Part shown: piece after piece, positions 6,193 through 10,575 of the stretch
Layout of the letters: each line of letters opens with the position of its first letter
How positions within the stretch are numbered: the stretch's first letter is position 1
Assembly: GCA_028277515.1 (NCBI GenBank)
Contig: JANQGC010000168.1
Coordinates: 1-10,575 of the forward strand
Length of the DNA stretch: 10,575 nt
Direction of reading: 5' to 3'
Source: Anaerolineae bacterium
GTDB lineage: Bacteria > Chloroflexota > Anaerolineae > Promineifilales > Promineifilaceae
Notes under the pieces: generated by a model
Told to the model about the DNA's origin: nothing
Databases searched by the model: none
Seen by the model: only the letters and a program-made list of their open reading frames with translations
Program-made: the position numbers and the translations under genes

Positions 6193-6220
6193 TTGACATG
6201 TGCGGCTGAATCCTTATAAT
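6193..6220 (+). promoter_or_regulatory. Consensus sigma70-type promoter of the asd T-box leader
   Basis: TTGACA (6193-6198) and TATAAT (6215-6220) are both perfect consensus hexamers with a 16 bp spacer. Transcription should begin near 6227, just ahead of T-box stem I. A constitutively strong promoter fits a gene whose control occurs by premature termination in the leader. Confidence 0.85.
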
Positions 6221-6226
6221 TTTGCC

Positions 6227-6516
6227 CAACCGATTATTCAAAACGTTGATTGGGACGAGTAGTCGTCGAAACGGGATTAGAGAGCAGATGGCCGGTAGGC
6301 TGAAAGCCACTGCAACGCCGTCGATGATGAAAACCACCCAAGAGTGAGCGCCCTGAAAGTGACCAATTCACAAGTATGGCGTTCCGGATGGCTTCGTTAA
6401 AGGCTGTGACAAGGGCAGCTTGCACCGGTTTCTTTAGACTTTTCCGGCCTTATTCATAAGCTGCTGAACTTGGGTGGAACCGCGATACCATCGCCCCAAT
6501 TGGGCGGTGGTTTTTT
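6227..6516 (+). promoter_or_regulatory. T-box riboswitch, probably threonine-specific, controlling asd
   Basis: The leader senses uncharged tRNA. Stem I: TTGGG (6250-6254) pairs with CCCAA (6337-6341). Above it is the specifier loop, with ACGAGTA (6255-6261, holding the AGTA motif) facing GAAAACCA (6329-6336). GTCGTCG (6262-6268) then pairs with CGATGAT (6322-6328), and CGG (6272-6274) with CCG (6318-6320). The distal AGAGAG motif is at 6279-6284. The specifier is best read as ACC (6333-6335), threonine, because it sits at the 3' side of the loop and is followed by the expected purine, A6336. Stem III: GCAGCTT (6415-6421) with AAGCTGC (6458-6464). Antiterminator: TTGGG (6470-6474) with CCCAA (6495-6499), and GCG (6482-6484) with CGC (6492-6494), enclosing the seven-base bulge TGGAACC (6475-6481). 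The bulge's TGGA would pair with a tRNA ending UCCA, which fits U73 tRNAs such as many bacterial tRNA-Thr. Stem II was not resolved. Confidence 0.92.
6487..6516 (+). terminator. T-box intrinsic terminator
   Basis: ACCATCGCCC (6487-6496) pairs with GGGCGGTGGT (6502-6511) around the loop CAATT, a ten-pair stem including one T-G wobble, followed by a T run ending at 6516. Its left arm contains the 3' half of the antiterminator, so the two structures exclude each other. Read-through needs uncharged tRNA bound to the leader. Confidence 0.92.
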
Positions 6517-6549
6517 GTTTGTGATTAAATAACCTTTTTGGAGGCAATT

Positions 6550-7656
6550 ATGAGTGAAAAAATAGGCGTAGGTATATTAGCAGCGACAGGATCGGTAGGT
6601 CAGCGATTTGTGCAGCATTTGGCGGATCACCCCTGGTTTGAAATAAAGGTGCTAACCGGCTCGTCACGTACGGTGGGACGGCCGTATGGAGAAGGGGTTA
6701 ATTGGCTGCTGGATGGCGATCCCCCGCCGTCGATTGCGGAGATGATCGTCCAACCCACCGAACCCAACCTGGATGTGCAGGTGCTCTTCTCGGCGCTGCC
6801 CACCCCCCAGGCGCGCGAACTTGAACCACAGTTTGCAGAAGCCGGATATATTGTCTTGACCAACGCTTCCCCATACCGCATGGACCCCTACGTGCCCTTG
6901 TTGATCCCGGAGGTCAACCCCGATCATGCAAACATTATTCCCTTCCAGCAGGAGGCTTATGGCTGGCCGGGGTATATTGTTGCCAATGCCAATTGTTCGA
7001 CCACCAGCATTGTCTTACCGATGAAGATATTGCAGGAGGCTTACGGGTTGCAGTCGGCCATTGTTGTGACCATGCAGGCCATTTCCGGCGCCGGCTACCC
7101 GGGCGTCGCCTCCCTGGATATTATGGATAATATTGTGCCCCATATCGGCGGGGAAGACGATAAACTAGAAAGTGAGCCACGAAAACTGTGCGGCGCTTTC
7201 AAGGATGGTCAAATTGAGCTGGCTGATTTTTTGGTCAGCGCCCAGGCTAACCGTGTGCCGGTGATTGATGGCCATTTAGGCAGCGTATCCGTCAAGCTGG
7301 GACGTGAGGTTTCGGCCGAGGAAGCGATCGATCTGTTTCAAACCTGGCAGCCGCCGGAAATTTGCCAACAATTGCCGAGCATGCCCGATCCCGTGTTGAT
7401 TTACCGGCCGGAGGATGACCGGCCGCAGCCACGCGTCGACCGTGATGCCGGGAACGGCCTGGCCTGGACGGTAGGTAAGGTGCGTCAATGCCCGGTCAAT
7501 GACCTGCGCTTTTTAGCCATTGCCCATAATACCTTACGCGGGGCCGCCAGCGGATCAGTTTTGAATGCTGAACTTCTCGTTTTGCAAGGGTATATCGCAG
7601 GGGAAGGACAGTCACAAGTGCAATCCCAACCGGTGGGTGAGGTTGTTCTAAGCTGA
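6550..7656 (+). CDS. asd: Aspartate-semialdehyde dehydrogenase (archaeal/fungal-type)
   Basis: This encodes 368 residues. It converts L-aspartyl phosphate to aspartate semialdehyde with NADPH, the step shared by threonine, methionine and lysine (diaminopimelate) synthesis, in the cytoplasm. ATG at 6550 is chosen because GGAGG (6540-6544) lies five bases upstream; an in-frame TTG at 6538 overlaps that site. The N-terminal nucleotide-binding loop is GILAATGSVGQRF (8-20). The catalytic Cys149 lies in NANCSTTSIVLP. SGAGYPG (179-185), ANRVPVIDGH with Arg235 and catalytic His242, and the C-terminal NTLRGAASGSVLNAE (327-341) follow. This pattern and the length match the archaeal/fungal ASADH subfamily rather than the enterobacterial one. 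The gene appears to be transcribed alone from the T-box leader. The convergent glycosyltransferase gene ends 16 bp downstream, with no terminator visible between them. Confidence 0.95.
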   Translation: MSEKIGVGILAATGSVGQRFVQHLADHPWFEIKVLTGSSRTVGRPYGEGVNWLLDGDPPPSIAEMIVQPTEPNLDVQVLFSALPTPQARELEPQFAEAGYIVLTNASPYRMDPYVPLLIPEVNPDHANIIPFQQEAYGWPGYIVANANCSTTSIVLPMKILQEAYGLQSAIVVTMQAISGAGYPGVASLDIMDNIVPHIGGEDDKLESEPRKLCGAFKDGQIELADFLVSAQANRVPVIDGHLGSVSVKLGREVSAEEAIDLFQTWQPPEICQQLPSMPDPVLIYRPEDDRPQPRVDRDAGNGLAWTVGKVRQCPVNDLRFLAIAHNTLRGAASGSVLNAELLVLQGYIAGEGQSQVQSQPVGEVVLS

Positions 7657-7672
7657 CCGTACCCTCTTAATT

Positions 7673-9376
7673 CTATTCATAAATCTCAACCCGGGTGTTT
7701 TGCTGTTCAAATACCTGGGTTGAGACCCGTTCCAGTCCCAGGTTTTCCAGTCCAGGCAGGTAAAAATCAGATGTGAACGGCGTCGTTCCGGCGGGAATGA
7801 ATGATCGCTGCACATCCTCCGGGATGACTACAATCACCCGCTCGACCGGTGAGGTGTCGTTTAAGGTTTGCAGATAACGGGAAAGCGCTTGTGGGTTTTG
7901 GGAATAGGAGGAACCGGAGTTGTCCAGGTAAACGGTCCTGACCAGCCCTGGCTGCTCCTGGCGGCGGACGGCCGTTCCTATCCAGTCTCGAATCACCTGT
8001 GGAATGAACGGCCGGTTGGTTAGAGCAGCAATGGTATTATCCTGATCGTAGTTCATGGCAATGTCGGCGTGCACCGGGTTTAGCGCCGCCTCGCCGGAGA
8101 TGAGTGACCATTCCAGCAAAGGCGGGTTGGGATTGAGCTGGTTAATCGTGCTAATCACCAGCGAGGGCCGCCTGTCAGATAGGATGTCGCTAGTTTGCTG
8201 CGCCACGACCTGTTGCGCTTGAGGGGCGACCGGCTGCAGGGCATTGACCAGCAGCAGCTGGGCAGATAACAGGGTCACAATCGTCAGGAGCAAAGAAAGT
8301 CGGATGTGCCGGCCACGCAGATTGAAATCAAACCCTTGATTGGCCAGGACATAACCGGTCAGCAGGAAAAATGGAGGCAGTACGGTCAAGATATGGCGGG
8401 CAACCTTTGTTTGATGCAGTTGGGCGATGATGAGCTGGAAAATGATTAGCAAGACTAAAAATCTTAAATTTTTATCGCGATATTTTTTGATGATCACCAG
8501 GATTAAAGAAGCGACAAACAAGACCATAAAGAAAAGGTGGCCTGAGGATTGCCACAACGCTTTAGGATAAAAAAGCAGCCCCTCGATAGAATAAGGCTCG
8601 GCGACGCCAAAAGGAATATTAACCAGGGCAGCCCATGTTCTAAGGATTTTTACCGGGTAGGCAAACCAGATGGCCAGGAGGATGATAACCGGCAGGGCAA
8701 TGACCAGATTCGCGCGGGAGAAAAATTTCCGCGGCCGCCAGCGGGCTTCGATCAGCAGTTCAATAAACAACGTGATAAATAGAAGAATCCCATAATTTGA
8801 TTTGGCTAAATAGGTGGTTACTAGGACCAGGCCAAGGGCGATGCGCAGCCAGGATGAACTTTTATCATCAATATGAAAAAAAAGGAGCAGAGTAAGGATG
8901 AAGAAGAAGACGGCCGTCATTTCCAACATCACCTGCCCGGCAAATGGCAGCAAACCGGTAGACGTCAGAAAGAGAACAGTAGTGATGAAGGCGGTGCGAT
9001 AGCCTCGCTCTTTGTTGAGTTTCAATCCGGCAAAATAAATCAAGAGCGCCGATCCCAAGAAGAGCAGCAAACTAAGCGAACGGGCGATGATTGGGTTTAC
9101 TCCCCCAATGGCAAAGGTCGTTCCCAGGAGAAAAGGATGGATAGGAGGCCAGTAAACCTGGCGATACAAATCATAAAAAAAAGCCAGCCAGTTGCCGTCG
9201 CTGATGTCTTGAGCCACCAGAGAAGCGATGACGCTGTGAGCGGCCTGGTCCCACCCAAAAGGGCCGCTGGGCAGGATCATGTAATTAAAAATAGCCCAGC
9301 CAACTACCAAAGCGTACCCAATTAAAAAAATTTGGGAGAATAAGGGGAACTTTGATCGCTGTGCTTTATCAGTCAT
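7673..9376 (-). CDS. GT-C membrane glycosyltransferase (GT39/ArnT-like)
   Basis: This encodes 567 residues. A short basic N-terminus leads to a first membrane helix at about residues 13-35. The first external loop has FGWDQAAH with Asp43, the acidic residue expected of GT39/PMT-type enzymes, followed by VYWPPIHPFLLG (74-85), comparable to the aromatic/proline motif that follows in ArnT-like proteins. About nine to eleven hydrophobic segments extend to about residue 380. A soluble, probably external tail of ~188 residues begins LQPVAPQAQQ and contains GLVRTVYLDNSG and VERVIVVIPEDV; no known domain is recognised in it. Members transfer sugars from polyprenyl-phosphate donors to lipid, protein or polymer at the membrane; donor and acceptor are unknown here. 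It starts 59 bp after the DUF3048 gene in the same direction, with no terminator between, so co-transcription is likely. No clear ribosome binding site precedes the ATG. Confidence 0.8.
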   Translation of the reverse strand: MTDKAQRSKFPLFSQIFLIGYALVVGWAIFNYMILPSGPFGWDQAAHSVIASLVAQDISDGNWLAFFYDLYRQVYWPPIHPFLLGTTFAIGGVNPIIARSLSLLLFLGSALLIYFAGLKLNKERGYRTAFITTVLFLTSTGLLPFAGQVMLEMTAVFFFILTLLLFFHIDDKSSSWLRIALGLVLVTTYLAKSNYGILLFITLFIELLIEARWRPRKFFSRANLVIALPVIILLAIWFAYPVKILRTWAALVNIPFGVAEPYSIEGLLFYPKALWQSSGHLFFMVLFVASLILVIIKKYRDKNLRFLVLLIIFQLIIAQLHQTKVARHILTVLPPFFLLTGYVLANQGFDFNLRGRHIRLSLLLTIVTLLSAQLLLVNALQPVAPQAQQVVAQQTSDILSDRRPSLVISTINQLNPNPPLLEWSLISGEAALNPVHADIAMNYDQDNTIAALTNRPFIPQVIRDWIGTAVRRQEQPGLVRTVYLDNSGSSYSQNPQALSRYLQTLNDTSPVERVIVVIPEDVQRSFIPAGTTPFTSDFYLPGLENLGLERVSTQVFEQQNTRVEIYE

Positions 9377-9435
9377 GCTTATTCTAACGGGTTGCAGTTT
9401 TCGCCATCACGGTAGAGAAAGGATAAATCCGCCGG

Positions 9436-10575
9436 CTACGGACTTATAGAAACGGGATTTTTTAACCATGAGGGAATAACTTGTATCCAGCTGCTGCCAA
9501 TCTTTAACGGAAATGGTTGGCCATCAGGCCCGGTGAATGTCAGCGAGTCGCCCCGGTTTTCACGGTGCCATACTACATCATATTCCTGGCCGTCTCGAAA
9601 GACGACGCCACTTCCACTGCCCCACATTTGAATTTCAACGGACTGGGCTGCGCATGTTCCATCCTCGTTGATCTGCTCGCAAATCGTTGCGTCAAAGGCA
9701 TGAAAGGGAGCAACGAGAATGACATTAGCGACGCTAACTTGTTCTCCGGTGTTACCGTCGTTGTGAGGTTCGCCATCGGCCCAGCGCAGGTAACGTCCTG
9801 AAGCCGGATCATATCGCCAATTGACAAGCGTCCAGTTATAGTCAATGGTGATGCCCTCTGCCTGGCTGCCGCCTGCGGGCGTCTCCTCGCTGAAAACGTT
9901 GGTACTGCTGAAAGATGGGGGCACATTTTGGCCTTTTTCGTCTAACAATTCCCACAAGAGAATTGGGTTGGCGTAGAGCGTATGCTCCACCGGTTTATCT
10001 TCACCGGTTCGGTAAAATCCCTTGCCGGTACCGTAAAGAATCCGCGGGTTAAAATCGGCCGACCGCAACCTGGCGGCTACGCCAGTGCTGGAGCCGGAAT
10101 AGGCCAGGGCGGCGTCATACATGGCCGGCAGTTCGATATCTATCAGGCGCGCGCTGCGCACAGGCCCGATTTTCTCCGGTGTGTTACCGTAAAATATGGC
10201 CGTGAAGCGGGTCAGGTTGCCTTCTGTTGTATGTTCAAACACCAGGTCGGCATCGTTTAGGCCCGATTGGGGCCGGGTGTAGCGTGGGGGGGCGTTGGAG
10301 AGCTTAATCGCGATTGGCCGGCGCTGTAAGTTGGCCGGATCGTCTACTAATTCGCCGGTGAGCGGATTGCGATCCTCGCCAAAATCGGCCGCGGTTAGAA
10401 TTCCTTTGACAGTTGGCCCGGTGCGGCCATTATCACTGGTAGGCACAGGGGGGATGGTTGGTGGTGGGGCGGCCGTCGGCACATCATTTGATATTGGGGC
10501 TTCTAAGGTCACATCCAACACGGGTGTTGGATTATCCTGGGGAATGCCAATTGTCGGCAGCGGGCTGGGCGGCGG
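9436..10575 (-). CDS. DUF3048 domain protein (YerB-like), N-terminus beyond window
   Basis: The frame is open to the right edge and gives 379 residues of the C-terminal part. A GTG at 10519-10521 is an internal codon, since coding continues upstream as a Pro-rich stretch (PPPSPLPTIGIPQDNP), and more Pro/Thr linker follows (PTAAPPPTIPPVPT). That composition is typical of the spacer after a signal or lipoprotein peptide, so the protein is probably exported and membrane-tethered; the signal itself is not in view. The DUF3048 pattern begins near visible residue 86: RRPIAIKLSN, RPQSGLNDADLVFEHTTEGNLTRF, and PEKIGPVRSARLIDIELPAMYDAALAYSGSS. The C-terminal half has YDPASGRYLRWADGEPHNDGNTGE followed by VANVILVAP. 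A Cys pair in ATICEQINEDGTCAA could form a disulfide outside the cell. DUF3048 proteins such as Bacillus YerB are envelope proteins of unknown function. Confidence 0.85.
   Translation of the reverse strand, partial: PPPSPLPTIGIPQDNPTPVLDVTLEAPISNDVPTAAPPPTIPPVPTSDNGRTGPTVKGILTAADFGEDRNPLTGELVDDPANLQRRPIAIKLSNAPPRYTRPQSGLNDADLVFEHTTEGNLTRFTAIFYGNTPEKIGPVRSARLIDIELPAMYDAALAYSGSSTGVAARLRSADFNPRILYGTGKGFYRTGEDKPVEHTLYANPILLWELLDEKGQNVPPSFSSTNVFSEETPAGGSQAEGITIDYNWTLVNWRYDPASGRYLRWADGEPHNDGNTGEQVSVANVILVAPFHAFDATICEQINEDGTCAAQSVEIQMWGSGSGVVFRDGQEYDVVWHRENRGDSLTFTGPDGQPFPLKIGSSWIQVIPSWLKNPVSISP

Noticed and set aside
6225..6254. CCCAA (6225-6229) pairing with TTGGG (6250-6254) as an alternative leader fold
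   Set aside because: The predicted transcription start falls inside the first arm, and the TTGGG arm is needed for stem I; repeated TTGGG/CCCAA pieces are common in T-box helices.
6331..6333. AAA as a lysine specifier of the T-box
   Set aside because: Lysine would also suit asd, but AAA is followed by C instead of the conserved purine and sits too far 5' in the loop; ACC followed by A fits the lower helix boundary. TGGA in the bulge also argues against a tRNA with A73.
6083..6425. Minus-strand open frames of 63 and 84 codons
   Set aside because: They lie across the asd promoter and T-box stem I, have no ribosome binding site, and their sequence is explained by RNA structure on the other strand.
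8873..9325. Plus-strand open frame of 150 codons, very hydrophilic
   Set aside because: It is antisense to the membrane part of the glycosyltransferase gene; the Lys/Glu/Gln richness is what the complement of hydrophobic codons gives. No ribosome binding site or family signature.
1..10575. CRISPR array, tRNA, insertion sequence or phage genes
   Set aside because: No regularly spaced repeats, no tRNA T-loop pattern, no transposase or integrase motifs, and no phage-type genes were found on either strand.

Overview
The window reads as a piece of a bacterial chromosome of moderate GC content, most likely from the Chloroflexota (Anaerolineae/Ardenticatenia-like). This placement is inference from gene content. 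It rests on two large GT-C membrane glycosyltransferases, one with a C-terminal beta-rich domain of a kind common in Chloroflexota, a DUF3048 protein behind a Pro-rich linker, a duplicated TerB-like protein, and a T-box riboswitch (Firmicutes, Actinobacteria, Chloroflexota and a few others) in front of an archaeal/fungal-type asd. No mobile element, CRISPR array, tRNA or rRNA was seen. The palindrome CGGCCG is strikingly frequent throughout.

Layout. 1-439 (-) is the N-terminal part of an aconitase-X enzyme that runs off the left edge. Divergent from it, at 697-1623 (+), is a tandem TerB-like protein with a promoter and an 11+11 bp palindrome just upstream. It meets, tail to tail with a 20 bp overlap, a two-gene minus-strand operon: an 81-residue two-helix membrane protein (2501-2746), translationally coupled to a TauE/SafE-type permease (1604-2497). 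The ~390 bp between 2747 and 3132 is the least ordinary stretch. It holds the candidate promoter of that operon, a possible 3' remnant of a plus-strand gene ending at 2953, a strong bidirectional terminator (2957-3008), and further inverted repeats that compete with the terminator stem.

3133-6052 (-) holds an alpha/beta hydrolase followed by a GT-C glycosyltransferase with a soluble C-terminal domain, probably one transcription unit. 6053-6549 holds a consensus sigma70-type promoter and a complete T-box leader, terminator included. Its specifier is best read as ACC (Thr), and it controls asd (6550-7656, +), the aspartate-semialdehyde dehydrogenase of the Thr/Met/Lys pathway. Convergent to asd with a 16 bp gap is a second GT-C glycosyltransferase (7673-9376, -), preceded by a DUF3048 protein whose N-terminus lies beyond the right edge.

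Functionally this is a mosaic: amino-acid biosynthesis under tRNA-sensing control, envelope glycosylation, an anion exporter, and small domains of unknown role. No obvious defence or mobile system is present. The best candidates for something new are the Thr T-box/asd unit, the competing inverted repeats at 2886-3079, the operator-like palindrome before the TerB gene, and the CGGCCG enrichment.
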